Source of the DNA: CAIYHK01 sp964638795
Lineage (GTDB): Bacteria; Actinomycetota; Acidimicrobiia; Acidimicrobiales; Ilumatobacteraceae
DNA: 43,233 nucleotides
Assembly: GCA_964638795.1 (NCBI GenBank)
Contig: CAZXAX010000010.1
Span: 1 to 43,233 of the forward strand
Direction of reading: 5' to 3'
Numbering within the stretch: the first letter of the stretch is position 1; each line of letters begins with the position of its first letter. This document shows positions 16,597 to 25,884 of the stretch, piece after piece. The position numbers and the translations under genes are program-made. Below the pieces are notes generated by a model. That model was not told the DNA's origin. It saw nothing but the letters and a program-made list of their open reading frames with translations, and did no database searches.

Positions 16597-17964
16597 GTGT
16601 CCAGGTTCGTAATTAACGACAAGAAATTCTGGGCATGGGTCGGCGTAGCAATGTTCACCGCGCTGATCATTGGGGTTCTCTCGTGTGCTCTAACGAGCCA
16701 TGAGTCTTTGTCAGGTAATGACTTCAAGATCAATGATGCGGCCTATTACCACCATGGTGCTCACCTGCTTGCAGATGGACATGGGTTCATCCATCCCATT
16801 TGGTATTTAATCACCGGCGAAGAAATGCAGGCGGCGGATCACCCACCCCTGTACATGACATATCTCGCAGCGTTTTCATTGTTTGGATTGGAATCAATTG
16901 GATCGCACCAGGCCGCAACAATCCTTCTCGCAGTTGCGGCCGTGCCGTTCATTGCGTGTGCAACTCGGCGTATGGCGGGGAGAATCCCTGGTTTTCTGGC
17001 TGCATTTATCGCTGCTGGCCACCCGGGCATCTGGTCATGGGGAAAGATTCTCATGTCTGAATCGATGGCCATTCTGTGCGTAGCAATCCTTGTAGCAACC
17101 GCTCTACGAGTGCGCGCACGAGTAGTTGAAGGTGTCTCGACCAAATGGGATGTTGTCACACTTGGGTTGGCGATCTCGATGGCTGCACTTGCGCGCGCCG
17201 AACTACTTCTCTGTGGCGCGATTATCGGCTTCGTATGTTTCTTGGGCCGGCCCATCTGGCCGACCTTCAAAAAGGTGGTCGCCACTGGGATTCTCGCATT
17301 ACTCCCGATGGTCCCATGGATCGGCTACAACTTGTCCCGATTCAATGAGCCCGTCTTATTGTCTGATGGTGCTGGTGTAACTCTCTCATCCTCAAATTGT
17401 GATGTTGTTTATAACGGGCCCCGTGTTGGATTGTGGTCTTGGGAATGCAGCATCAAAAGGTTGAACCGATTTTACGAAGCCAATCCTGAGGCAGACAGAA
17501 GCGAGGAAATGAAGTTTTTGGGTCGGGCTGGTCGTGACTACATCAATGATCATCTAGCTGATCAACCACGAATTATCGGGCTCAGAATTGCTCGGGCTTT
17601 CGGGTTTTACAAATTTGAATCACAACTAGTTACTGACAAAAAATCAGACGGACGAGGAAGTATGGTCTCGCGGGGAGCTTGGTACACCTACTACGCGCTG
17701 CTTCCACTAGCAGCGCTCGGAGCTCTCACTAGCCGACGCAAGAATAGATCTCTGCCGATTGTGATGATTCCACTGTTCACGGCCATCATCACGGTGGCGA
17801 TAACTTTTGGTAGCACCCGTTACAGGGCAATTTCAGAGGTGACGTTCGTGATCCTCGGTGCCGTCGGAATTGATTTCCTCGTGCGAAAGCTGCGCCGCCC
17901 AAAGGACTCAGGTTCAATACCCCCACTGGTACAACTTGAGAACAGTGCGCGAGGGGGGACTTGA
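16597..17964 (+). CDS. GT39-like integral membrane glycosyltransferase
   Basis: 455 residues with about 10 membrane helices. The first outer loop carries NDAAYYHHGAHLLADGHGF, the Asp-containing segment of GT-C (GT39/PMT/ArnT-like) enzymes, and DHPPLYMTYLA a little later. Such enzymes move a sugar from a polyprenyl-phosphate donor to a protein or envelope glycan outside the membrane. The acceptor is unknown. The last 19 bases (17946-17964, residues SARGGT) lie inside the antisense tRNA-Leu gene, so its C-terminus has read into the tRNA. A leaderless GTG start is likely. Confidence 0.78.
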   Translation: MSRFVINDKKFWAWVGVAMFTALIIGVLSCALTSHESLSGNDFKINDAAYYHHGAHLLADGHGFIHPIWYLITGEEMQAADHPPLYMTYLAAFSLFGLESIGSHQAATILLAVAAVPFIACATRRMAGRIPGFLAAFIAAGHPGIWSWGKILMSESMAILCVAILVATALRVRARVVEGVSTKWDVVTLGLAISMAALARAELLLCGAIIGFVCFLGRPIWPTFKKVVATGILALLPMVPWIGYNLSRFNEPVLLSDGAGVTLSSSNCDVVYNGPRVGLWSWECSIKRLNRFYEANPEADRSEEMKFLGRAGRDYINDHLADQPRIIGLRIARAFGFYKFESQLVTDKKSDGRGSMVSRGAWYTYYALLPLAALGALTSRRKNRSLPIVMIPLFTAIITVAITFGSTRYRAISEVTFVILGAVGIDFLVRKLRRPKDSGSIPPLVQLENSARGGT

Positions 17965-18028
17965 ACCCCCACGTCCTTGCGAACACTGGCACCTGAAGCC
18001 AGCGCGTCTGCCATTTCGCCACTCGCGC
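17946..18028 (-). tRNA. tRNA-Leu (anticodon CAG)
   Basis: The minus-strand acceptor stem GCGCGAG/CTCGCGC is at 18022-18028 and 17947-17953. The anticodon stem CTGGC/GCCAG closes loop TTCAGGT, giving CAG. A class-II variable arm is present. The discriminator is A and CCA is not encoded. The 3' part overlaps the stop region of the GT39-like gene. A tRNA-Leu(CAG) next to fhaA is, as I recall, also the arrangement in Mycobacterium. Confidence 0.95.
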
Positions 18029-18125
18029 GAGTGAGGACTAAACGCTACAGCGGCAAGAAAGGGCATGGAAATCCCGTGAATTCCGAGGGCCTGGCGTTTC
18101 AGCTAGTGCAAGATCCACCGTATAT

Positions 18126-18842
18126 ATGGCATTGAACTCAATTGAAGAACCCCTAGGGCGTACGGTTGAAGGCGTGTTTAAACGCAAGTCACGGCTCCGG
18201 GTGCGCCCCATTGAATTGGGTCGCCGCTTGCTGAGCGAGATGGATCACAATCGCGAGGTGGACTTGAAGGGTCGCCGCTTGGTCCCGAATGTCTTCACTA
18301 TCAAGCTTCACCCCTCTGACCGTGCGGGTTTTACCGATGTTGAGCCAGCCCTCATCGCTGAACTCGCCGAGGCCGTAAAGCACTACGCCAAAGATGAGGG
18401 TTACCACCTCCCTGCCGAGGTCAAAATCACTTTTGTGGAAGACGAGTCCCAAAAGCCGGGGCGTTTTACCGTCGAAACCCAAACCGATAAGTCAGCACCT
18501 GGTGATTCAGCTTGGACCGAGGAACGCGACCCGGTAGTTACCTCTAGCGCGGTCACACCATCGGTTTCCTATCTGGTTCGTGGTTCTGGTGAGAAGATTC
18601 GCCTTTCTGAAAAAGCCGTCGTGATCGGTCGTCAGACTGAGTGCGATCTTGTGATTCCAGATTCAAACGTCAGCCGCAAACACGCAGAGGTTCGCATCAT
18701 GCCTGAAGGGGCCACGATCACCGACCTCGGGAGCACAAACGGTACAAAAGTCAATGGAGTCAAAATCACTGCGTCACGAGTGCTTGCTAACGGTGATGCA
18801 ATTGAAATTGGCCCTGAGCAGGTGCGTGTAGAAATCGCGTGA
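18126..18842 (+). CDS. fhaA: FhaA, DUF3662 and FHA domain protein
   Basis: 238 residues. The N-terminal DUF3662 domain (about 1-125) has LGRTVEGVFKR then RPIELGRRLL, as in FhaA. The C-terminal FHA domain (about 150-238) has GRQTECDLVI, SRKHAE and STNGTKVNG, the phosphothreonine-binding motifs. In mycobacteria FhaA is phosphorylated by PknB and binds MviN to restrain peptidoglycan precursor export. The Mtb protein has a long linker between the domains; here it is short, so this is a compact version. First gene of the block running to pknB. Confidence 0.93.
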   Translation: MALNSIEEPLGRTVEGVFKRKSRLRVRPIELGRRLLSEMDHNREVDLKGRRLVPNVFTIKLHPSDRAGFTDVEPALIAELAEAVKHYAKDEGYHLPAEVKITFVEDESQKPGRFTVETQTDKSAPGDSAWTEERDPVVTSSAVTPSVSYLVRGSGEKIRLSEKAVVIGRQTECDLVIPDSNVSRKHAEVRIMPEGATITDLGSTNGTKVNGVKITASRVLANGDAIEIGPEQVRVEIA

Positions 18843-18861
18843 GACAATTGGGTCTCGCAAT

Positions 18862-19329
18862 ATGACCGATCAGTTACTCACCGTTCTTAAGTTCGCGTTG
18901 CTCGCGTTGATTTACATTTTCTTTGGGCGCGTCCTTTGGGCTGTCTGGAGTCAAGTTCGCACACCACGACCAGCAGTGGGGATTACTCCAACAGCAGCAC
19001 AGCCCAAAACCAACCGAAGAGCTGGGCGTGCAGAACGCAAGATGGCGAAAATGGTTGTGCTGGAGCCCAAGGAACGTCGTGGCGAAAGATTCTTCATTGC
19101 TGCAGAACTTGTTGTTGGGCGCGGTCCAGATTGTGCGCTTTCCTTTCCAGAAGACTCATTTCTCTCCACGGTGAACACGCGTCTTTATCCGTCTGCGGAT
19201 TCAATTTGGGTCGAAGATCTCAACAGCACGAATGGCACATTCGTTAATGGACAACGAGTAAATGGCGCCCGCGAATTGCGGCGCGGTGATCGTGTGCAAG
19301 CGGGACACACCGTGGTGGAACTGCAATGA
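18862..19329 (+). CDS. fhaB: FhaB (FipA-like), membrane-anchored FHA protein
   Basis: 155 residues. An N-terminal membrane helix (about 8-28, LKFALLALIYIFFGRVLWA) is followed by a basic linker and a C-terminal FHA domain with GRGPDCALSF, then STVNTRL and NSTNGTFVNG. Phosphothreonine-reading protein of the division/growth block. The motif SRxHA of classic FHA domains is replaced by STVNT here. ATGA overlap with pstP shows coupling. Confidence 0.92.
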   Translation: MTDQLLTVLKFALLALIYIFFGRVLWAVWSQVRTPRPAVGITPTAAQPKTNRRAGRAERKMAKMVVLEPKERRGERFFIAAELVVGRGPDCALSFPEDSFLSTVNTRLYPSADSIWVEDLNSTNGTFVNGQRVNGARELRRGDRVQAGHTVVELQ

Positions 19330-20267
19330 CACGGCGGATGGAATTGCGGTGGGGAGCAACCACACACCAAGGTCGTGTTCGCCAGGGTAATGAAGATGCT
19401 TTCATGGCGTGTCCCAATCTGTTTGTAGTTGCCGATGGTATGGGCGGACACAACGCTGGTGAAGTAGCCAGTGCAATGGCAGTTGCGTCGCTGAGTGCTG
19501 GAGCGGGCCAGGGTATTAAGTCACCCTCGGAACTTGAGCTCCTGATTCGCAGTGCCAATGCAGCGATCTACACGGCATCAACCACATATGCGGACCAACG
19601 CGGTATGGGCACCACAATCACTGCAATTGCGCGGTTGAACAATGACGAGTCTGAATCTGGTCAGCGTTTTGAACTTGCCATTGCAAATGTTGGCGACTCA
19701 CGCACTTATCTAAAACGCAACAATGAGCTGTTGCGCGTGACTCTTGATCACTCGTACGTGCAAGCACTTGTTAATGAAGGTTTCATCAGTATTGCTGAAG
19801 CCCGTGTGCACCCGAGGCGCAACATTGTCACGCGTGCACTCGGGATCGAATCCGATGTTGAAGTTGACATTTCAGTGATTGAGGTACAACACGGTGATCG
19901 ATTTGTTCTCTGCAGCGATGGACTCGTTGATGAAGCAGACGATGAAGAGATAGACACCGTTCTTTATAGCCATGAGACACCCCAGATGGCTGCGGAGGAT
20001 CTTGTCACTCTTGCCAATGACCATGGTGGGCGCGATAACACCACCGTGATCGTTGTTGATGTGATTATTTATGATGCGACCCCAGCTGGTGGAATGCCAG
20101 TCACCGAGCCGATGAGCAACGTTGAAGAAGTACTGCAGGGTGCTATTTCAGAGGATGCAGCAACTGAATCAGTGGAGAAAAAGCGTCGTTTCGCAGTGGG
20201 CAAGATAGCCGTAGTTGCCGGGGTGATTGCCGTTATTGCGGTGACCATAGCGTTGATCGTTGGGTAA
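19326..20267 (+). CDS. pstP: PP2C-type Ser/Thr phosphatase
   Basis: 313 residues. Motifs of the PPM/PP2C family run in order: RQGNEDAF, VADGMGGHNAGE, NVGDSRTYL, CSDGLVDEADD and GGRDNTTVIVV, all carrying the metal-binding Asp residues. A C-terminal membrane helix (about 289-312) places the catalytic domain in the cytoplasm. It should reverse phosphorylation by PknB of cell-wall and division proteins. The start overlaps fhaB, and rodA begins 6 bases after its stop. Confidence 0.95.
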   Translation: MTRRMELRWGATTHQGRVRQGNEDAFMACPNLFVVADGMGGHNAGEVASAMAVASLSAGAGQGIKSPSELELLIRSANAAIYTASTTYADQRGMGTTITAIARLNNDESESGQRFELAIANVGDSRTYLKRNNELLRVTLDHSYVQALVNEGFISIAEARVHPRRNIVTRALGIESDVEVDISVIEVQHGDRFVLCSDGLVDEADDEEIDTVLYSHETPQMAAEDLVTLANDHGGRDNTTVIVVDVIIYDATPAGGMPVTEPMSNVEEVLQGAISEDAATESVEKKRRFAVGKIAVVAGVIAVIAVTIALIVG

Positions 20268-20273
20268 CAACCC

Positions 20274-21608
20274 ATGAAGTTCAGGCTGATAGGACTAGCC
20301 GGACTCATCACCGCCTTTGCTTATCTCCTTGCAGCTCTAGGCGAAAACTCCGAGATACCTGCTGGCGCCGGCACGTTTCTCATTGCTCTGTTATTGCTAG
20401 TCGTCGTGGCACATTTTGCTGTCAAATATTTGGCAAGCGCGGCGGACCGATTGTTTCTTCCACTTGCAGTGTTTTTGCACGGCATTGGCTTTGTGATGAT
20501 CACCCGTTTGTCGGATCGGCTTTCTGGTCTACAAGCAACGTGGTCACTGATCGGTATCGGCGCCTTTGTAGCCACCCTTGTGGTCGTGCAACGTGTGAAT
20601 GACCTCGCTCGCTATAAGTGGGGGTTTTTCACAGGCGGTGTCTTTTTGCTGTTGCTTCCTCTCGTTCCGGGTCTCGGCTTCACTAACGGTGGTGCACGAA
20701 TTTGGGTGAACATGGGCCCGATCAATTTTCAGCCCGGTGAATTCGCCAAGATTGCCCTTGCAATCTTTGTTGCTGGCTATTTAGCCGAACGTCGTGAATT
20801 AATCGCCGCAGGTACTTGGACCATCGGCCGACTCCACCTGCCAGAACCCCGTGATGTTCTGCCGTTGCTAGCGGCGTGGGGCGTGTCCGTGGTCGTGATG
20901 GTCGGCGAGAAGGATCTCGGCTCATCATTGCTCTTCTTCATGCTTTTTGTGGTCATGCTGTGGGTAGCAACAGAAAAGACCAGCTATCTCGTGGTTGGAT
21001 TATCGATGTTTGCAGTGGGTGCAGTCATTGCGTACAACATGTTTGACCACGTGCGTGACCGTGTAGAGATTTGGTTTGATCCATGGAGCCAATACAGCGG
21101 CAAGGGCTACCAAGTTGTTCAGGGAATGTTCGCCTTCGGTGCGGGTGGCTACACGGGATCAGGGCTTGGAAAGGGCTTCCCCACTCGTATTCCCGCAGCG
21201 CAGAACGACTTCATTTTTGCCGCTATCGGTGAAGAGCTTGGGCTACTTGGCTGCACGGCGATTCTCGCGGCATTTGTTTTACTAATCGGTGCTGGCCTGC
21301 GCACAGCAAGCCGCACGCAACGCCCATTTGAACAACTTCTCGCAACGGGCCTCACATTGATCTTTGGTTTGCAGGCATTCATCATCATCGGAGGGGTGCT
21401 GCGTGTTGTCCCACTGACCGGTGTTGCGTTGCCGTTTGTTAGTTACGGTGGCTCTTCGCTTGTGGCCAACTACGTATTACTGGCGATTCTGGTTCGAATT
21501 TCCGATGGTGCTGCGCGACAAGTTGGTGATGCCCCCGACACTCTTACTCTCTCTGAACGCTGGGAATTGAGAAAGCTACGAAAGGCTGCCAATGAACCGG
21601 CAAATTAG
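20274..21608 (+). CDS. rodA: FtsW/RodA/SpoVE-family SEDS glycosyltransferase
   Basis: 444 residues with about 10 membrane helices. The conserved SEDS segments are WVNMGPINFQPGEFAKIALA, FPTRIPAAQNDFIFAAIGEELG and VALPFVSYGGSS. It polymerises lipid II into glycan strands together with the class B PBP encoded next. Position next to pbpA and far from a dcw cluster argues for RodA rather than FtsW. Ends with an overlap of 17 bases into pbpA. Confidence 0.93.
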   Translation: MKFRLIGLAGLITAFAYLLAALGENSEIPAGAGTFLIALLLLVVVAHFAVKYLASAADRLFLPLAVFLHGIGFVMITRLSDRLSGLQATWSLIGIGAFVATLVVVQRVNDLARYKWGFFTGGVFLLLLPLVPGLGFTNGGARIWVNMGPINFQPGEFAKIALAIFVAGYLAERRELIAAGTWTIGRLHLPEPRDVLPLLAAWGVSVVVMVGEKDLGSSLLFFMLFVVMLWVATEKTSYLVVGLSMFAVGAVIAYNMFDHVRDRVEIWFDPWSQYSGKGYQVVQGMFAFGAGGYTGSGLGKGFPTRIPAAQNDFIFAAIGEELGLLGCTAILAAFVLLIGAGLRTASRTQRPFEQLLATGLTLIFGLQAFIIIGGVLRVVPLTGVALPFVSYGGSSLVANYVLLAILVRISDGAARQVGDAPDTLTLSERWELRKLRKAANEPAN

Positions 21609-23231
21609 GCGCCTGGCGCTGGGTTTGATCGCTTGCTACGCGATTCTTTTTCTGCAATTGAATGTTTGGCAGGTTGCGCGAAGCGATGAGCTCAAAGATG
21701 ACTCCCGCAACAATCGTGAATTGCTCCGCGATTTCAACTCGCCACGCGGCCGAATCATCACCGCTGACGACGTCGTTGTGGCGGAAACTATTGAGCGTGA
21801 TCTTGATGGAAATGTTGTGCGTCAGCGCACCTATCCAGAGCGGGATCTATTCGCCAATGTGACCGGGTACTTCACACTTGGGTTTGGTTCTAGCCAACTC
21901 GAACGGAGCGAGAACGACGTGCTTGCGGGTCGCACCGCAGAACAGCAACTGCAACTCGCACAGAATCTCTTTGCTGATCAGGATGTCAGCGGTGATGTGA
22001 TCCTGGCAATGCGCGAAGACATCCAAAGTGCGGCCAAGGAAGCATTGGGGGACCGTGAGGGAAGCGTCGTTGTTCTTGATGTTCGCACTGGTGCTGTATT
22101 GGCAATGTGGAGCTGGCCCACCTTTGACCCCAATATTCTCTCCGACCGCACTCGCACCGACACACTTGATTGGTTCAACTTCCTTAACGCGGACAATCGC
22201 AAGCCGCTCCTTGCAAACGCCTACCAAGAGCGCTACATGCCCGGGTCAACATTCAAAGTGATCACGACTGCAACTGCTCTACGTGATTCGCTAATTGATC
22301 TAACGACGGTTTGGGAAGATGAAAGTGCCTTTACGCCTCCGCAAACAACCGACCCGATCGAAAATTATGGTGGTTCCACATGCGGTGGAGACCTCACTGA
22401 AGTATTCACGCGTAGTTGCAACATCCCATTTGCACGAATCGCATTGACACTTGGCGCAAAGAAGCTCGTCGGAGCAACAGACGATTGGGGCTTCGGTGAA
22501 AATATTCCGCTTGATCTACCACGNNNNNNNNNNNNNNNNNNNNNNNNNNNNNNNNNNNNNNNNNNNNNNNNNNNNNNNNNNNNNNNNNNNNNNNNNNNNN
22601 NNNNNNNNNNNNNNNNNNNNNNNTCGGAGCAACAGACGATTGGGGCTTCGGTGAAAATATTCCGCTTGATCTACCACGATCAGTTGCGAGTGTGTTTGGC
22701 AAGGTGAATGACTTTGAAGATTATCTGCCCATGCTTGCAATTCAGGGCTTCGGGCAAGGTAATGCACAAATGGTTCCATTGCACATGGCGATGGTCGCAG
22801 CAACAATCGCCAATGGCGGAAAGATGATGGTTCCTTACGTCGTTTCATCAACTGTTGATCGCAATGGCAAAGTGCTCACATCAACATCACCGACCGTGTG
22901 GCGCACCCCTATTGATGCTGAAACTGCCGCCATCTTGACTGAGTTGATGATCGGTGTAGTGCGCAATGGAACAGCATCGTGCTGTATGCAACTTGCCAAT
23001 GGCGTGCAAGCAGCAGCAAAAACCGGAACAGCACAGTTGAACGCCAAAGGCGAACCGATGCGGTCACATGCCTGGATTACGGCGTTTGCGCCTGCGAATG
23101 CTCCAAAAGTCGCAATTGCCGTGATGGTGAAAGGTGTTAACGATGAAGTCAGCGCCTCAACTGGAGGCCGTCTTGCTGGGCCAATAGCCAAACGAGTGCT
23201 TGATGTGGCATTGAAGGTTCTGGGTACATAA
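21592..23231 (+). CDS. pbpA: Class B penicillin-binding protein PbpA, split by an artefactual N gap
   Basis: Transpeptidase partner of RodA. N-terminal membrane helix (about 9-26), then the SxxK motif STFK (in MPGSTFKVITT), SCN in the SxN position (TRSCNIPFARIAL) and KTG in AAKTGTAQL. The stretch 22524-22623 is 100 Ns, and the 55 bases on each side (22469-22523 and 22624-22678) are identical. Removing the Ns and one copy (155 bases) puts both halves in the same frame and gives 494 residues, near the 491 of Mtb PbpA. Read as it stands, the frame breaks after the gap, and a false protein start appears at 22692. Confidence 0.92.
22469..22523 (+). repeat. 55-bp duplicate, left copy
   Basis: Identical to 22624-22678, directly against the left edge of the N run. 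It is the end of one contig rather than a real repeat. Confidence 0.95.
22524..22623. other. 100-N scaffold gap
   Basis: Exactly 100 unknown bases in the pbpA gene. A fixed length of 100 is a scaffolder's placeholder, not a measured distance. Confidence 0.99.
22624..22678 (+). repeat. 55-bp duplicate, right copy
   Basis: Identical to 22469-22523, directly against the right edge of the N run. A shared end of 55 bases is what two neighbouring de Bruijn-graph contigs built with k=55 would have. Confidence 0.95.
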
Positions 23232-23257
23232 CCCTTAACTAACCTTGAGAGAACCTT

Positions 23258-25264
23258 ATGACGAACCCTGACCGCACGATTGTCAACGATCGATACGAAA
23301 TTCATGAACGTATCGGCCGCGGCGGGATGGCCGACGTGTTCTTGGCACGAGATTTACTGCTCGACCGACTTGTTGCGATCAAGGTTTTGTTTCCTGAGTT
23401 TGCGACTGACCCTGCCTTTGTTGAGCGTTTCCGCCGCGAAGCACAGTCGGCGGCCAACCTCAATCATCCAAACATCGTGGCGGTGTATGACTGGGGCCGC
23501 GCCGGGACCACTTACTTCATCGCAATGGAATACGTACAGGGCCGCACCCTGGCGGACATGTTGCATGCACGCGGACGCCTCACTGCCGATCAGGCTGCAG
23601 ATGTTGCAATGGAAGTGGCTGGTGCACTTGCGTTCGCTCACCAAAGCGGTGTGGTGCACCGTGACGTGAAGCCGGCAAACATCCTGATCGCTAACACCGG
23701 TCAGGTAAAGGTTGCGGACTTTGGAATCGCGCGTGCTGTGAACTCTGGAGCGGAAGACAACCTCACGCAAACCGGTGCCGTCATGGGTACCGCTACGTAT
23801 TTTTCTCCTGAACAAGCACAGGGCGCGCAGCCCGACCCACGCAGTGATCTGTATTCATTAGGAATTGTTCTTTATGAGATGGTTTGTGGCCAGCCACCAT
23901 TCATCGGTGATTCTCAAGTCGCAATCGCCTATAAACAGGTCCATGAAGCACCACGCCCACTAAATCAGATCGTTCCCGAAATCCCCCGCCAATTCGAAGC
24001 GGTAATTGCAAAGTGCCTAGCCAAGAATCCCGATGTTAGATACGGAACTGCGTCTGAGTTGCGCGATGACATCAAGCGCTACAAGGACGGCCAGCCCGTT
24101 CAGGCTTGGCAACAAGCAGTCGGCAACACAGGCCAAACACCGGTGACCACCATGATGCCCGCGGTTTCTGCCAATGATGCTTCGACAACAGTGGTTCCAA
24201 AGCTTGGTCCAACAACACAAGTGATGCCTCAAACGCCTGGTGGTGATGGTGGTGGCAACTGGCCTCCATACGAAGACGACCCACAGCGGTCACCTTTTTT
24301 CTACATACTGTCGGCAATTGTGGCGATCGCAATTGTGGTCGGTGCCGTATTTGTTGTTTTGAATGCAACCAAAAACGATTCAACGAGTGGGCCTCTTGAA
24401 GTTCCTGAGTTAATCAATCGTTCATATACCGATGCCGCCAAAGAGCTCATTGATCTTGGATTAGTTCCCGTCCCAGATCCAGTGAAATCAGAGACGGTTG
24501 ATCCAGGAGTCGTTTATGCACAGAATCCGCTACCGGGCGTCGTATTACGCAAAGGTGATTCGGTCACTCTGACTTACAACCCAGACGGAGCGCCAGTGCA
24601 AGTGCCATCACTTGCAGGGCTCACGATTACCGAGGCGACCCAGGCTCTGGCTGCCGTTGGTCTCAATTTGCAAATTTCTGAGACGCGAATTGATCCACAA
24701 ACTCCGATTAACCAAGTGATTAGCCAAACCCCGCTTGCAAATGAAACCGCCACGGAAGGCTCCGTGGTGTTGGTGGTTGTTTCTGGTGGTGCTGGCGATG
24801 TTCAAGTGCCAGATGTGAGCGGTCAAACTTCAACTGCAGCACAGAACTTGTTGCAGGCGACGCCCTACCAATTCGTCGTAAGCGTGTTGACCGAAACGAG
24901 CACATCAGTTCCACAGGGCCAAGTAATTCGTACCGATCCATCAAGTGGTTCCGCGGCAGTATCGGGTGACAAGATCACGATTTATGTTTCGGCTGGACCA
25001 GATCAGGTCCAAGTTCCCGAAGTTCTGAATATGACTCAAGCCGAAGCCGAGTCAACTCTTAGCAATGCAGGGCTTGGTTTCTCGGTGCAGACAACGTTGT
25101 TGCAAGCAGGCGATCCAAAAATTGGGCGCATCGTCGACCAAGGCACTGATCCAGGCACATTGGTGAATCCTGGCACTGTGATCAAGATTTATCTTGGTGT
25201 CAAAGCTCCAAAACCAACTACGACCACTACCTCGCCAGCAACAACTACGACAACGTCTCCGTAG
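23258..25264 (+). CDS. pknB: PASTA-domain Ser/Thr protein kinase PknB
   Basis: 668 residues. The cytoplasmic kinase domain (about 11-270) has IGRGGMADVFLARD, the ATP-binding Lys in VAIKVLFPEF, HRDVKPANI and DFGIARA. A juxtamembrane linker leads to a membrane helix (about 347-369) and four outer PASTA domains beginning near 380, 446, 514 and 583. The tail is Thr-rich (TTTTTSP type). PASTA domains sense muropeptides or lipid II and so tie wall synthesis to phosphorylation. Last gene of the fhaA to pknB block. It is the only kinase here: no pknA lies beside it. It ends 3 bases from the convergent pabA stop. Confidence 0.97.
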   Translation: MTNPDRTIVNDRYEIHERIGRGGMADVFLARDLLLDRLVAIKVLFPEFATDPAFVERFRREAQSAANLNHPNIVAVYDWGRAGTTYFIAMEYVQGRTLADMLHARGRLTADQAADVAMEVAGALAFAHQSGVVHRDVKPANILIANTGQVKVADFGIARAVNSGAEDNLTQTGAVMGTATYFSPEQAQGAQPDPRSDLYSLGIVLYEMVCGQPPFIGDSQVAIAYKQVHEAPRPLNQIVPEIPRQFEAVIAKCLAKNPDVRYGTASELRDDIKRYKDGQPVQAWQQAVGNTGQTPVTTMMPAVSANDASTTVVPKLGPTTQVMPQTPGGDGGGNWPPYEDDPQRSPFFYILSAIVAIAIVVGAVFVVLNATKNDSTSGPLEVPELINRSYTDAAKELIDLGLVPVPDPVKSETVDPGVVYAQNPLPGVVLRKGDSVTLTYNPDGAPVQVPSLAGLTITEATQALAAVGLNLQISETRIDPQTPINQVISQTPLANETATEGSVVLVVVSGGAGDVQVPDVSGQTSTAAQNLLQATPYQFVVSVLTETSTSVPQGQVIRTDPSSGSAAVSGDKITIYVSAGPDQVQVPEVLNMTQAEAESTLSNAGLGFSVQTTLLQAGDPKIGRIVDQGTDPGTLVNPGTVIKIYLGVKAPKPTTTTTSPATTTTTSP

Positions 25265-25267
25265 ATT

Positions 25268-25843
25268 TCAGCCACAACGAGCGAGGAAGTTTCCAAGCAG
25301 TTTGTGACCCGCCTCAGTGAGAATGCTTTCTGGATGGAACTGAACACCTTCGATATCGAAATCACGGTGTCTCACGCCCATGATCAGACCATCTGAAGAT
25401 TCCGCTGTGATTTCCAACGCATCTGAGATTGTGTCGCGATCAATCACCAAAGAGTGATAGCGAGTTGCGGTGAGGGGAGACGGCAGTCCACCAAAGACAC
25501 CTTTACCTTCGTGCAATATTTCTGAGGTTTTCCCGTGGAGCAACTCCGGAGCGCGAACAACTTTGCTGTCAAACACGTGTCCGATTGCTTGGTGTCCAAG
25601 ACACACTCCAAACAGTGGAGTGTTGCCAGCGAATGCCCGTATCGCATCGCAAATAATTCCAGCGGTTTCGGGCCGGCCCGGGCCTGGCGACAACAACACG
25701 CCATCTGCACCGATATCCATGGCCTGCTCAACGGTGATTGCATCATTACGCACCACAACCGGATCGGCACCGAGTTCACCCAGATACTGCACAAGGTTGT
25801 ACACGAAGCTGTCGTAGCTATCGATCACAAGCACCTTTGGCAT
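25268..25843 (-). CDS. pabA: Glutamine amidotransferase of anthranilate / 4-amino-4-deoxychorismate synthase
   Basis: 191 residues from the ATG at 25843 (PKVLVIDSYDSFVYNLVQYL); a longer frame from 25897 adds residues outside the family. Class I amidotransferase with the nucleophile Cys in GVCLGHQAIG and the His-Glu pair in FHPESIL. It supplies ammonia to a PabB or TrpE partner, for folate or tryptophan synthesis; one protein often serves both. No partner gene is in the window. The same gene is called trpG next to pknB in Mycobacterium. Confidence 0.93.
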   Translation of the reverse strand: MPKVLVIDSYDSFVYNLVQYLGELGADPVVVRNDAITVEQAMDIGADGVLLSPGPGRPETAGIICDAIRAFAGNTPLFGVCLGHQAIGHVFDSKVVRAPELLHGKTSEILHEGKGVFGGLPSPLTATRYHSLVIDRDTISDALEITAESSDGLIMGVRHRDFDIEGVQFHPESILTEAGHKLLGNFLARCG

Positions 25844-25870
25844 GGGTTCCAGCATGACATGACCACGCCC

Positions 25871-25876
25871 TAGACT
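25871..25876 (+). promoter_or_regulatory. Candidate -10 box of crgA
   Basis: TAGACT ends 8 bases before the crgA ATG, suggesting a leaderless transcript. It lies in the 41-bp spacer between the divergent pabA and crgA. Confidence 0.5.
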
Positions 25877-25884
25877 CGGATTCG

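Noticed and set aside
18841..18856. Hairpin GAGAC-N6-GTCTC between fhaA and fhaB
   Set aside because: Only 5 bp and no U tract; both genes are in one direction, so it is probably not a terminator.
22692..23231. Separate 179-residue gene after the N gap
   Set aside because: It is the C-terminal part of PbpA, with KTG, and only appears separate because of the false gap.
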